A DNA stretch of 64,000 nucleotides from Calendula officinalis. Its lineage: Eukaryota; Streptophyta; Magnoliopsida; Asterales; Asteraceae. The stretch's first letter is position 1; every line of letters starts with the position of its first letter. Position numbers and translations under genes: made by a program. Shown piece after piece: positions 23,701 to 33,595 of this stretch. The DNA lies in NCBI GenBank assembly GCA_963853835.1, contig OY970835.1, positions 36,096,047 to 36,160,046 of the forward strand, in the 5' to 3' direction. The notes beneath the pieces are model-generated. The model was not told where the DNA came from. It worked only from the letters and a program-made list of their open reading frames with translations, and made no database searches.

Positions 23701-25384
23701 TGCAATTCACCATTTTAAGAGATCTACGCCTTTTCTCTCCTTGGATAACGAGGATTTCCCCAGAATTTAATGGAATTCGAATCAATTTCTCAAAACAAAT
23801 GATTTCAGCCTTATGCTTAGATAACCAATCCATACCAATTACAATATCAAAGCTTCCTAATTCAACAGGCAGTAAATCAATGGCAAACAAATGGTCTTCT
23901 AGAGTGAGGCTACATTCTTTCAATATCTCATCAGTTTCTATTAACTTTCCATTTGCTAGTTCAATCGAGTAATTCTCATTTAATTTACTAGCTTCTATAT
24001 CAATTAAGGGTCTAAACTCAGTGGACACAAAGCTCAAATCAGCACCAGAATCAAATAAGATAGAAGCATAATGACCATTGACAAGAAACGTACCGGTAAC
24101 GACGTCAGGGTTCTCACGTGCGTCGCCGACTCCCATCACAAATGCACGTCCACGTGCTTGGTTGTTGTTGTTGTTGTTTTGGTTCTGATTGGCTTGATTG
24201 TTTTGGTTGTTATTGTTGTTGCGGTTATTGTTGTTCTGGTTACGATTGTTGTTGTTTCGATTGTTGCCATTTTGGTTTTGGTTGCGGTTGTGTGGTTTGG
24301 GACAGTGATTTCTGTAGTGACCAACTTCACCACAGTTGAAACAGGTTGGGGTGCTGTTGTTGTAGTTATTGTTGTTTCTACCGCCATTATTGTTGTTATA
24401 ACGGTTGGGGTTTTGGTTTCTACAATTTTGGGCTTGATGACCCCAGCGCTGGCAATTCTCACATCGATTGCACCTTCCTTCATGGTGCTTCTCGCACTTA
24501 GGGCATTTTGGTTTATTTCCTTGATAAGCACTTTCCCCAGCATTGATGGCATTGTATGCCTTGGCAGTCTCTTGTTTCTTATTCTGTTGTCTATCACGTC
24601 CTTGACTGCCTTGACCATTCCATTTCCTTTTTCCACTGTTATCCCCATTTCCATCAACAGCTGGTGCCTTTCCCTTTCCAGTATTATCCCTTGTCAATTG
24701 ACCCATTCGAACCGCATTATCGGTCAGACTGTTTGCTAGGTGAATGGCATCTTTCATAGTGGTTGGTTTGGATGCCGTGACCATTCCCCTGATTTGGGAT
24801 GCCAATCCCCAGGTATACTTCTCGATTTTCTTGATCTCAGGAGTCACGAGATGGGGAACGAGTCGGGCTAATTCGCTGAATCTAGTGGTATAGCTAGTCA
24901 GATCAGATCCTACCATGGATAAGTCCCAAAATTCGTTTTCTAGCCTTTGAAGTTCATTTCTAGGGCAGTACTCTTCTAACAGGAGAGTTTTCATATCATT
25001 CCACGACATTTGATAGGCAGCATCTCTACCAAGCGCCTGGAGTTGTGTGTTCCACCAGGTCAGAGCCTCGTGGGTCAGAGTACAAGTGGCATATTTCACT
25101 TTGCAATTTTCTTGACATGCACTGATGTCAAGTACCACTTCCATTCTTTCAATCCAGCGAAAGATCCCAACGGCACCTTCAGTGCCACTGAATTTCATTG
25201 GGTCGCAGCCTAGGAAAGTCTTGTACGAACATCCTCTTTGTTCGTTCCCTGAGCCTGCGCGATTTAGGAAGATAGGTTTATTTAACGCTGAACGAGGGAA
25301 AAGAATTAGAATTCTAAGAATTAGATAATTGACGTTCATTACATCCACCGCCAGGTGGGTTGTTATTCCCTGGGTTGCCGCCAC
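20777..25384 (-). CDS. Gypsy (Tekay) gag-pol polyprotein
   Basis: One frame of 1535 codons. The order is: gag (from about residue 57, DPMKFSGTEGAVGIFRWIER); two CCHC knuckles (CENCQRWGHQAQNC near 308 and CFNCGEVGHYRNHC near 346); an Asn-rich linker; protease (LFDSGADLSFVS near 445); reverse transcriptase (FIDDILIYSK near 778); RNase H (CDASYQGLGC near 928); and integrase with an HHCC finger (HPGADKM to CLTCSKVK), then catalytic positions in MDFITKLP and ISDRDSRF. The C-terminus (about 1481-1531, VKVRWNSKRGPEYTWERE) is a chromodomain-like module typical of Tekay/Del elements that direct insertion into heterochromatin. The first about 50 residues come from a small insertion and are not genuine gag (see 25235-25346). 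Confidence 0.92.
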   Translation of the reverse strand: MAATQGITTHLAVDVMNVNYLILRILILFPRSALNKPIFLNRAGSGNEQRGCSYKTFLGCDPMKFSGTEGAVGIFRWIERMEVVLDISACQENCKVKYATCTLTHEALTWWNTQLQALGRDAAYQMSWNDMKTLLLEEYCPRNELQRLENEFWDLSMVGSDLTSYTTRFSELARLVPHLVTPEIKKIEKYTWGLASQIRGMVTASKPTTMKDAIHLANSLTDNAVRMGQLTRDNTGKGKAPAVDGNGDNSGKRKWNGQGSQGRDRQQNKKQETAKAYNAINAGESAYQGNKPKCPKCEKHHEGRCNRCENCQRWGHQAQNCRNQNPNRYNNNNGGRNNNNYNNSTPTCFNCGEVGHYRNHCPKPHNRNQNQNGNNRNNNNRNQNNNNRNNNNNQNNQANQNQNNNNNNQARGRAFVMGVGDARENPDVVTGTFLVNGHYASILFDSGADLSFVSTEFRPLIDIEASKLNENYSIELANGKLIETDEILKECSLTLEDHLFAIDLLPVELGSFDIVIGMDWLSKHKAEIICFEKLIRIPLNSGEILVIQGEKRRRSLKMVNCMKAQKYLRKGYQAFLAHVVDKKVKERRLEDIPIVREFPSVFPDDLPGVPPKRQVEFCIDLVPGAAPIARSPYRLAPSEMQELSSQLQELLDLGFIRPSFSPWGAPVLFVKKKDGSMRMCIDYRELNKVTVKNRYPLPRIDDLFDQLQGSSYYSKIDLRSGYHQLKVQEDSIPKTAFRTRYGHYEFLVMPFGLTNAPAVFMDLMNRVCKPYLDKFVIVFIDDILIYSKNKSDHEKHLRLILELLEKEKLYAKFSKCEFWLREVQFLGHVINQDGIHVDPAKIKAIKNWEAPKTPTEVRQFLGLAGYYRRFIENFSKIAQSLTCLTQKDKKFEWGEKQEASFQLLKEKLCSAPILSLPEGTDDFVVYCDASYQGLGCVLMQREKVIAYASRQLKGHEKNHTTHDLELGAVVFALKIWRHYLYGTKCTIYTDHKSLQHIFDQKELNMRQRRWIELLNDYECEIKYHPGKANVVADALSRKERTKPKRVRSLGMRIHTNFFAQIRVTQTEALKVENLKNESLRGMEKQLETNSVGTLCFMERTWVPNFGNLREIILEEAHKSKYSIHPGADKMYHDIKKLYWWPNMKNEIAIYVSKCLTCSKVKAEYQKPSGLLQQPEIPEWKWEEIAMDFITKLPRTKNGHDTIWVIINRLTKSAHFIPIRETDQMEKLTRIYLKEIVSRHGVPISIISDRDSRFTSHFWQSLQKSLGTRLDMSTAYHPQTDGQSERTIQTLEDMLRACVIDFGGNWDTHLPLAEFSYNNSYHTTIKAAPFEALYGRKCRSPLCWNEVGDSQITGPEMLQETTDKIFQIKDRIKAARDRQKSYADNRRKPLEFAVGDKVLLKVSPWKGIARFGKRGKLNPRYVGPFEILERIGPVAYRLQLPQELSSIHDTFHVSNLKKCLSDETLIVPTEEIAIDDRLHFTEEPIEISDWKVQKLRRSRIKIVKVRWNSKRGPEYTWEREDQMKRKYPHLFSKPQN
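25235..25346 (-). other. About 112-bp insertion interrupting the gag N-terminus
   Basis: Flanked by the direct repeat GGATGT (plus strand ACATCC at 25229-25234 and 25341-25346). Upstream gag ends ...PPGGG and downstream gag resumes CSYKTFLGCDP. The inserted piece contains an in-frame stop. It could instead behave as an intron: a GT at GGCG|GTGGATG and an AG at AAAGAG|GATG would rejoin the frame exactly. Confidence 0.6.
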
Positions 25385-25511
25385 CTTGGTTGTTCTGGTT
25401 TTGCATGGCAGCAGCTACTTGTTCAGCGACGAGGCTAGCGATTTGTGCAGCAGTGAGAGAGCTTTGTCCCTGATTGTTGTTACTTTGTCGTGGAATTCTT
25501 CGAGAAGCCAT
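25347..25511 (-). CDS. N-terminal piece of Tekay gag
   Basis: Starts MASRRIPRQSNNN at 25511, with an Ala-rich helix (LTAAQIASLVAEQVAAAM) and an Asn/Gly-rich stretch ending PPGGG, the usual beginning of gag in plant Tekay elements. It is separated from the long frame by the insertion at 25235-25346 and, if translated straight through, stops 10 codons into it. Confidence 0.65.
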
Positions 25512-25794
25512 GTTTGAATTCTAGTAAACATGAGGTAACATCATAAAGATGGTGACTTAAATGAGTAAAATTGAGAATATAAACTTATTCAAGCTTTATC
25601 AAATGATCAAAGAAAGAAAAAAATAAATAAATAAAATAAAACATAATAAAATAAAAAGAAATTTTATTGATACCAATTTTTCATATAGTAACAATAAGTT
25701 TTATTTGTCACCTAAATCCTAATCCTAAAAATAAAAGAAAATGTCCTAAAAACATAAATGAAAAGATAAGTGCAACTTTAAGTTGCCAGTGAAG

Positions 25795-25836
25795 CTAAGG
25801 GGATGGGGAAGTAGGTTCTTCAGGATCCTCTTCAGG

Positions 25837-25869
<33 letters not shown>

Positions 25870-26316
25870 TTCTTCTTCAGGTTCTTCTTCTTCTTCCTCC
25901 TCCTCTGGTCCAGAGTCGGATTCAGAATCCGGTGGTGCCAGGAATCTGTTGGGAGGAGGTCGAACACGCTTCCTTGCGGTCCTCGCCATGACTCGTCCAC
26001 TACCGCGCAAACGATAGAGGAATCCTGGTTGCCCCAATTGTGGCTCTGGTGGGTGTTGATCAAGAACCGGTATGTAGCGTCCATCGAATCGACCTTGAGG
26101 TGGTGGTGGATTCATAGGAACATGAGGAGGTGATGCTGGTGGTGATGGCACTGGTGACTGTGGTGGTGATGGTGATGGTGATGGTGGTGGTGGTGAAGGC
26201 GATGGCGCCCTCACTGATGATACATCACTGTGCTCGCTGTCCAAGCCTGATGAACCCTCAAATGAACTCGAAGACATGCTGTAACAAATCTCACAAAGTA
26301 TCCCTAATGTAAGCAT
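25795..26316 (-). CDS. Leader ORF of Tekay element: Pro-rich then acidic protein
   Basis: A 173-codon frame between the 5' LTR/primer site and gag, in the same orientation. A likely internal start is MSSSSFEGSSGLDSE. It has a Ser/Pro-rich region (PSPSPPPPSP repeats), a short basic stretch (TARKRVRPPPNRF), and a tail of about 40 mostly Glu residues. Low complexity makes homology hard to judge, but length, position and open frame suggest an accessory ORF, not chance. Function unknown; not recognised as a known retroviral protein. Confidence 0.45.
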
Positions 26317-26481
26317 CTAATAGAAATAATAATTTCTATCTAAGGCAAGTATAAGGCAAGTAAGTCTCCTAGTAAAACTAAGGAGGGATATGAGATGCAA
26401 CTCTATATGCAGTAAAAACTTTTTGACCAAAATCTTTTTCCAGTTATAGATTAGACTGACGCTAATTCACTATAACTAATG

Positions 26482-26493
26482 TCTCTGATACCA
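26482..26493 (-). promoter_or_regulatory. Primer-binding site of Tekay element (initiator tRNA-Met)
   Basis: On the minus strand, TGGTATCAGAGA follows the 5' LTR after 3 bases. It matches the standard plant tRNA-iMet primer site TGGTATCAGAGC except at the last base. Confidence 0.85.
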
Positions 26494-26496
26494 ATC

Positions 26497-29004
26497 TGTC
26501 ACACCCCGCCAAAATGGTTTTGCGGAAGAACGAGGTGCGACTAATTAGCAACATAACACATCAATAATAGTAACTTCGCATAAATAGAAAATTGGATTGC
26601 CAATGTCGTTACAAAAATCAAAATGTAATTGTTTAAACATAAACCAAAATAAATGTTTTGAAATGAAAGACTTGTGTCATAAAGACTTATTCTTGAAAAT
26701 CAATGCATGACAATCCTTGACAAATTAGAACCTTGAAATGACTTAGTTTCCGTTACCTGAGAAAACATATAGAAAAAGTGTCAACACAATGGTTGGTGAG
26801 TTCACAGGTTTTGTGAATTCGTAAAAGTATCATCACAATCGTTGTGTACAAATCATGTACAAAAATAGTTTAGGTGCAATGCATAATCTCTCGCAAGCTA
26901 GCTAAGCAAACAAGTTAAGGTATAATCAAAGAGCCTATAATCAAACCATAAATCTAATTGTTAGAATATAAAGCTCAAACAAGGTTAGGCTAGCGCATAA
27001 CTAGCCATGAGCGGGGGATCAATCCCGATAGTACTATCTCTATATTCCTTGGCTAACACATTAGTTAATGATTACTGTTAAACGTGGACTCGCAATATGG
27101 TCCGTTTGTCCTTCATGGTAGGTACGTGTTTACAACAATGATTACACAAGGATTATTTATTGCAAAATAGTTGAATAGTATATGTTTTCTCCCCCAGGTA
27201 AAATAGTTATAAAAAACAGTAAAAGTGGGGCCGTGAAACTCACCTTAGCGAAGCTTCCAAATTCGTAAATCCACAAAGTTTGGGATTCCAACCAAAGATT
27301 CCTAGCGTCCTAAACGCATATGTATAGTTAATAAGTGACGGTCTAAAATGACTCGCCTAGACTATATGATGCATGAATGTTTCTCTCAACTTGAATTTAG
27401 ATGTAAGCGATACGTTGGTGACTCGATAGGGTTGGACTTATATGTTTAATATAGTTATGTAAGTAAAGTTTATTTTCTACAATACTTTTACTTTATTCGT
27501 ATATATCAATTTGTTAACCAAAGTTAATTATTTAATCAAAGATAATAATTATAAATAATTATTAATTAAATAATAATTAAAGAAAATGATTTTAAATATT
27601 AATTCATCATTAAATAATTAATTGTTAAATAAATATTAATTAAATAAATATTTAATTAATTAGATAAATAAATAAATAAACAAGTAATTAAATAATTAAA
27701 TAAATAGATAAATAATTTAAATAAATAAATAATTATTTAATTTTTAAAATAAAACTTACTGTTTCAGTTTATAATAATTTTTAATATTATATTTTATTTA
27801 TTTATTTACTTTTTTTTAAAATCTTATAAAAGAAGTATTGGGCTAAATTAGATTATATCAATAAAAGAAGACTGATGGGCTAAAAATATCAAGAACGAAT
27901 TGGGCTAACAGATTCAGCCTGTTGGACTGCGCTTTTGGGCCGGCCAGTAGGCCAAGGCCTAATCGATTTAGCAAATTAATATTGAACAGGTTTTTGGGCT
28001 ACAAAAGGTTTGGGCTTTAAGATTTAAATAAAATAACTGATCTGGGCTTAAATTTATTTCAGATATTGACTTGCACTTTCGACCATTCTGCACAGTCGCC
28101 GGAAATCAGGAGCAGCGGCCGGCGATGGCCGGAAACCACCAAAAAAAAATAAAAATAAATCAGAAACTAGTATGGGCAGCCGAGACTCATGCTAAAACAC
28201 GGAAACCCGGTTAGTAATGAATAAAACTTAACGAACCAAACACACTGTCGGTGTGTGTTTGAGTGACGGTTGTGACGTATAATCGTCGCCGCCGGAAAAA
28301 CCGAGCTTTCGCCGGACTATGAACCCGTTAGATGATTTACCCGAATGACCACCCATCACAAACGACATCTCACTCAACGCATTGCTCATTTATAAAATAT
28401 AAAAAAAAATAAACCGTTTCGTTTTCAAGATTAAGTGCCGGCGCACACACACACCCACTGTGTGTGTCGCCGGAGAAGATGACCCAAACACCCAGAAGCT
28501 AATCGGACGGAAAACTACCGAGTATGCATGCTAAACATAAACGAAAAAGAACAGTAAAGGTTTATACCTTTCGAGGAAGAATGACCGAGAATGTGAACGA
28601 TCGCCGGAGAGCTTGCGTCGCCGGAAGCTGTGGAGATCGCCGGGATAGTACTGTGATCGTGAGGAGGTGATTTTTCTGCTGGGTTTTGCCAAAGGTGGAG
28701 GAGAGAGAGAGGGTAGAGTATTATATAGGGGTAGACTAGGGTTGAAAAGTGATAGATGATAGACTCTAATTTGAATATAATATATTTTAATAATGAGAAC
28801 GTGTACCTGATCATTGGGGATTTGGTATTTGACTGAATCATACTATGATGGATAAGAATCACTATTATTAAAATATTATAGATATTTACTGGTGTAAATG
28901 GAACTTCGCTGACCACATTTGAACTTTTAAATTCCACAATGGAATGGCACCATGCATGCACATGCATTTCGAAAAGGCCAGAGGTATCTCAAAATTCTTT
29001 TGAG

Positions 29005-29059
<55 letters not shown>

Positions 29060-29377
29060 TATGTTAAATTTGTATCTTTTATTTTTGTATTTTAGTTTGA
29101 ACCACTTTTGTATCAATCACTTTAATTTAGTTATAACTTTATTATATAAAATTCATACTTTTGATTTGGGTTTTGTCACCAACTCGCTAAATTACAGTTA
29201 ACCACTGTACCATTTGTAATTACTTGCATAATTGATGTGTACAAATTAATATATAAATTTGTATGATTCGTTAAACTTTAGCGATAAAAAGTGTACTATT
29301 ATTTATGTCATAGAAAATGCAAACTAAGTAATAGACATTAGACGTTGGTTAAATACCCAATCGCGAGGGTTGTCACA
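26497..29377 (-). repeat. Tekay 5' LTR (right copy)
   Basis: 2881 bp, TGTCACACCCC to GGTTGTCACA. About 30 bp longer than the left LTR, almost entirely because of an expanded ATT array (about 29005-29056). Same AT-rich block and GCCGG-rich segment as the other LTR. Confidence 0.95.
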
Positions 29378-29828
29378 CATAGTATCAGAGCAAGTTCACC
29401 CGTAGTTGGTCAAACGGCCACACGGAACCCATAAAAACATCCACGTGTTAGGCGCGAAAAAAAATGACGCCACACGTGAGGGGGCGTGTTGAGTAATGTC
29501 CCACATTGGACAAATAACAAACCTGTAATGTGCTTATAAAGGTCCTGGACTACTCTTCTTACAACCAATTGGTTTTAATATGGTACCCCACAATCTTACA
29601 TGGTATCAGAGCAAGGTTCACCCGTAGTTGGTCAAATGGCCACACGGACCCCACGTAACTCATAAATATCCACGTGTTAAGCGCGGAAAAAAAATGACGC
29701 CACACGTGAGGGGGCGTGTTGAGATGTCTCACATTGGACAAGATATGAACTAGTAATGTGCTTATAATGGTCATGGGCTACTCCTCTTACAACCAATTGG
29801 TTTTAACATAAAACCCCACAATCTTGCA
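29378..29828 (+). mobile_element. TRIM retroelement array: internal, LTR, internal, LTR
   Basis: LTRs at 29487-29600 (114 bp, TGTTGAGTAATGTCCCACAT to AATCTTACA) and 29717-29828 (112 bp). Each LTR except the last is followed by a primer site: TGGTATCAGAGC at 29601, or TAGTATCAGAGC rebuilt across the Tekay insertion. The internal pieces are about 110-116 bp and end in the purine-rich GTGAGGGGGCG just before each LTR. There is no coding capacity. With remnant 1 at 17825-17872 this gives three LTRs and two internal segments, a tandem TRIM formed by LTR-LTR recombination. Confidence 0.85.
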
Positions 29829-30373
29829 AAAATAAGATCATACCTTCTAGTATACAGGATAGAGAGAGAGACTATTGTAGATTTTAAAATAAGATCATAC
29901 ATCTAGTATTATTAAGAGTAAATTATAGAGATTGTCCCTGTGGTATTCCCGATTCTGTATTTTTGTCTATATACTTTTTTTTCATTTTTTTGTCATGTAC
30001 TTTTCTAAATTTTGCATTTATGTCCTTCCTCCCATTTCACCGTTAACTCACCTCACATGCCAAACATGTGAGAGTGTTTCTTTCATTTGATCCAAATTAC
30101 TTATACATAATGCTTTGAGAATTGTACACTTTGTACTTTACTTCTTCCCCATTTGGAAGAACAGCCCTAATTGCAGATATGAATCTTCAAAAGCAACCAC
30201 CATTGACGGTGGCAAGGAATCTTCAAAAACAACCATCATTTCCTACCATTTACAACAAATCTACCATTAAGATGCTGAGATCTCCCCAAAATCCTCAAAA
30301 GACACCGCCAGATTAATAAGGCAAAAGCTTATAGAACAAAATTCTGCCATTATTTCCGGCGGCAACCCAAGCT

Positions 30374-30811
30374 ATGACCCGGAGAAATCTTTTTAGCTCA
30401 ATCGAATTCGAAAAACACAGGCTTGAACTCTTTATCAACATCCCTATTCAAACGGGTAATCCCTCAAATCCTCAAGATTACGAGAAAACCCAAGAAAAAT
30501 CGAAGCTTTTTAAGGTAAAGATTACGAGAAAACCCATTGTCGAAATGCACCCTGTTAGTGTGGTCACTCTACACCACCATCTCCGGTCAGGGATTTGCGA
30601 TTTTGAGTTCCAAAGCGGTGGCGATACTGATGGAACCATATGGGTTTGCGATATGCGAGTTCAAAAGCAAGATGGAACCATCTCTGGTCACTCTACACCA
30701 CCGTATGGGTTTCTTATGTATCCCAATAAATGTGTTAAATATATACAAGGAGGATGGTATGATGAAACAAGCAATTTTGATTTTGAAATGTGTAGGAATT
30801 TTGTAATTTAG
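30374..30811 (+). CDS. Hypothetical ORF inside the TIR element, possible captured gene fragment
   Basis: 145 codons, MTRRNLFSSIEFEKHRLE ... FEMCRNFVI. No domain recognised. A second short frame precedes it (30122-30316). The two contain mild repeats of their own (LQKQPP and GTISGHSTPP-like phrases), and the DNA is less AT-rich than its surroundings, suggesting capture from elsewhere. It may not be expressed. Confidence 0.3.
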   Translation: MTRRNLFSSIEFEKHRLELFINIPIQTGNPSNPQDYEKTQEKSKLFKVKITRKPIVEMHPVSVVTLHHHLRSGICDFEFQSGGDTDGTIWVCDMRVQKQDGTISGHSTPPYGFLMYPNKCVKYIQGGWYDETSNFDFEMCRNFVI

Positions 30812-30853
30812 GATTAATGAGGTTAGGGTTTGTGAATCAAGAATAAAGGAAGA

Positions 30854-32020
30854 AGAGCGAATTACATCTAAGGTTCCTGTGATTTACCACTTATTACAGC
30901 CACAATCTCTAAACTTCATTAAGTACACTGAGAGTCCATGGTGTTGCCATTTTGTTGCACCCGTAGTCCCTGAAGCAGACGACCGTTAATTAGGGCTGTT
31001 AAATCCCATATGTGCACATCACATGATGGGTAGAATGGTAATTTTACACCTTTCCTCGTATTTAAATGGTAAACCACAGGGACTGTGGCTGCAATAAGTG
31101 GTAAACCACAGAGACCTTAGATGTAATTTGCTCTTCTTTTTACCCACAACAAACATTTGGGCCGAAAAAACCGATAACCGAAAACCAACCGAAACCGAAC
31201 CGAACCAAAACCGATAACATGTTATCGGTTCGGTTTCGGTTTTGGAAATTCATCATTTTCGGTTTCGGTTCGGTTCGATTTTGGGACCGAGCTCACCCCT
31301 ACAACAAATTTATCATTTTGAATGAAGTATATAATTAGAAATATTAAGGAAATTTTTGGTTTAATGATATTCGAACGAAAGCAAAGGACTGGCATTGCAA
31401 TAGTGCAATGTGGTGCTTTTATCGAACCGAAACCGATAGAGCAGAAACCAAAAAATGAAGAATTTTCAAAACTGAAACCGAACCGATAACATGCCATCGG
31501 TTTTGGTTCGGTTCGGTTCGGTTTCAGTCCGAATTTTTTAGGCCAAATGCTCATCTTTATCCGAAGACCGAACCGAACCGAAACCGGTAGAACGAAACCG
31601 AAAACGATGAATTTTCAAAACCGAAACTGAACCGATACCGATAACATGTTATCGGTTTTGGTTCGGCTCGGTTTCGGTTGGTTTTCGGTTCGGTTCGGTT
31701 TTTTCGGCCCAAATGTTTGTTGTGGGTAAAAAGAAGAGCAAATTACATCTAAGGTCCCTGTGGTTTACCACTTATTGCAGCCACAGTCCCTGTGGTTTAC
31801 CACTTAAATACGAGGAAGGGTGTAAAATTACCATACTACCCATCATGTGATGTGCACATGTCGGATTTAACAACCCTAATTAACGGCCGTCTTCTTCATG
31901 GACTACGGGTGCAACAAAATGGCAACACCAGGGACTCCCAGTGTACTTAATAAAGTTTAGGGACTGTGGCTGCAATAAGTGGTAAACCGCAGGGACCTTA
32001 GATGTAATGTAATTCGCTCT
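30854..32020. repeat. Nested palindromic (foldback) element with ACCGAAACCG-rich core
   Basis: The left arm from 30854 (AGAGCGAATTACATC) pairs with the right arm ending at 32020. Homology continues inward through ACCCACAACAAACATTTGGG and its complement to about 31235 / 31640, so the arms are about 380 bp. The central 400 bp is built of CCGAACCGAAACCG words in both orientations. Transcription through it would give a very long hairpin RNA. Confidence 0.8.
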
Positions 32021-32391
32021 TTTAACAAGTGTAGGTTGGGGGAAGAAAGTGGAGTTGGAGGAGAAAAGGGTGAAAAAGACAAAAATACCCTTATTTTTTT
32101 TGGCATTTCTCGTTAGTTAATGGTGAAAAATGGACGGAATTTAGAAAAGCACAGGGATAAAAAAAAATGAAAAAAAAGATATAGGAACAAAAACACAGAA
32201 TCGGGAATACCACATGGATAATTTCAGTAATTTACTTTATTTTTAAAATAAAGTCACGTGAGGTGAACTAAAGCTCCATCACTAATTACCATCATCTTTT
32301 CCTAATTATACAAGAGAGAGAGGAGGGGCATGGTGTGGGTGGGGAGGCCATTTCAAATGAGAAGGGACATGGGAGAGAGATGCCTTTTATA

Positions 32392-32701
32392 CTACCTTCG
32401 TATTAAAATAAGTAATATACTTTCTATTTAAGGGTGAAACAAAATAATTGATACACTTCTAAACTTACCTTATTTGGTAAAAAAGTGGGATTCAATCTTT
32501 ACTCACTATCTACTTTAATAAAGTGAAATTACCTTTTTACCCTTACTTTTACTTTAAATATCATTAATATCTCTTTATTCAAAATGAATGAGACACATTC
32601 TCCACTAACTATCTACTTTAATTCATCTTAAACCACATTTTATCTTTTGCTTTAAAAATGGTAAGTCTTTAAATATATCACTTATTTTAATACAGATGTA
32701 G
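32392..32701. mobile_element. Stowaway/Mariner-like MITE
   Basis: Terminal inverted repeats CTACCTTCGTATTAAAATAA and its partner TTATTTTAATACAGATGTAG, 310 bp apart, are flanked by TA on both sides. This matches plant Stowaway-type elements. Confidence 0.75.
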
Positions 32702-33104
32702 TATAATTACTTGTAAATCTTTTATATTTAGACTAACCATGTATATTATTCTTAATTAACCATCAAGATAATCGCCAACATTAGTCAACTTGTGTAGCGC
32801 CACCATGGTTATTAAATCGGGTGGGTTTAGCGTCGGTTTAGTGGTCTAGCAAGTATCAACCAATAATAAATTGTCAACCTCTCTGCAACTTGATTCAAAT
32901 TTAATTTGTGTGGGTGTAAGGTGATTTGCAATTTAATGGAATAATTCAGTATTTAGTGTTTGTTTAGCGTCTCTGAATAAAAATTATGTTGAATGAGACA
33001 GTAAAAAAGTGTTGTATTATTCTACCTTATAACATGTGTTGAATTATTAAGCAGTCTGAATACTTATCAAAAAGTTTCTCACATCCAAAACAAAGTTTAT
33101 ACAG

Positions 33105-33406
33105 GGGTGTAAATTAACCGAGCTGAGCTCGAACTCAGCTATCTTCAAGCTCGACTCGTTTAAACTTTAGAGATCTCGAGCTCGAGCTCGATCGTTTCGA
33201 GTCATATATCCAAATCTTGAGCACAACTCATTTAGGTTTATCTAAGCTCAGACTCAGCTCGATTAGGCTCATTTAAGCTCATATATACATACAAAAGAAT
33301 ATATAATTCTTTTATTTAATTATAATATTTAACATATTATATAAAGTGTAAACATTTCAATTTTTATATTATATTATACGGAGTATATATTTATATATGT
33401 ATAATA
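33105..33406. other. Left half of a GAGCTCGA-rich element split by the Helitron
   Basis: The sequence is rich in GAGCTCGAACTCAGC and CTCGAGCTCGAG words. Matching complementary words (GAACTCATTTTATAAACTAG, then GCTACTCGTGCTCGTTTAAC) occur after the Helitron at about 46155-46215, so the Helitron inserted into this element. Confidence 0.5.
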
Positions 33407-33595
33407 TCTCTATACATAATAAAAGAAGGTTTTTTTGAAAATTTATTGCCATGTCATAATAGCATGTCACCAACACCTAAGCCTGCATGCCACGTATGCT
33501 GCCAACTCGAACTCCACGTAAGCTGGATATTTAATCCTCATAACTTATAAAGGTTACAAAAGACATGGGCATGAATGTGTAATTAAGGATATATA

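Larger units (their letters stand above)
17876..29377 (-). mobile_element. Complete Ty3/Gypsy LTR retrotransposon, Tekay-type chromovirus
   Basis: About 11.5 kb bounded by TG...CA LTRs and a perfect 5-bp target duplication CATAG (17871-17875 and 29378-29382). Orientation is minus. The primer-binding site lies beside the right LTR, the purine tract beside the left LTR, and one long gag-pol frame with a C-terminal chromodomain lies between. In the parts compared by eye the two LTRs differ only in homopolymer and ATT-repeat lengths, so insertion is very recent. It landed at the LTR/primer-site junction of a TRIM element. Confidence 0.95.
29916..32236. mobile_element. Large terminal-inverted-repeat element (MULE/foldback-like) with cargo
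   Basis: The ends are inverted repeats of about 150 bp. The left reads GTAAATTATAGAGATTGTCC, then GTGGTATTCCCGATTCTGT. The right, on the opposite strand, reads GTAAATTACTGAAATTATCC, then GTGGTATTCCCGATTCTGT. Homology continues through TTTTTTTCATTTTTTT and on to the TTAAC near 30047. No transposase is present. Inside are an open frame at 30374-30811 and a second, nested palindromic element. No convincing target duplication was found, so superfamily is uncertain. Confidence 0.7.

Noticed and set aside
24071..24739. 222-codon plus-strand frame rich in Val/Ile
   Set aside because: It is the antisense shadow of the Asn-rich linker and zinc knuckles of the Tekay gag-pol frame.
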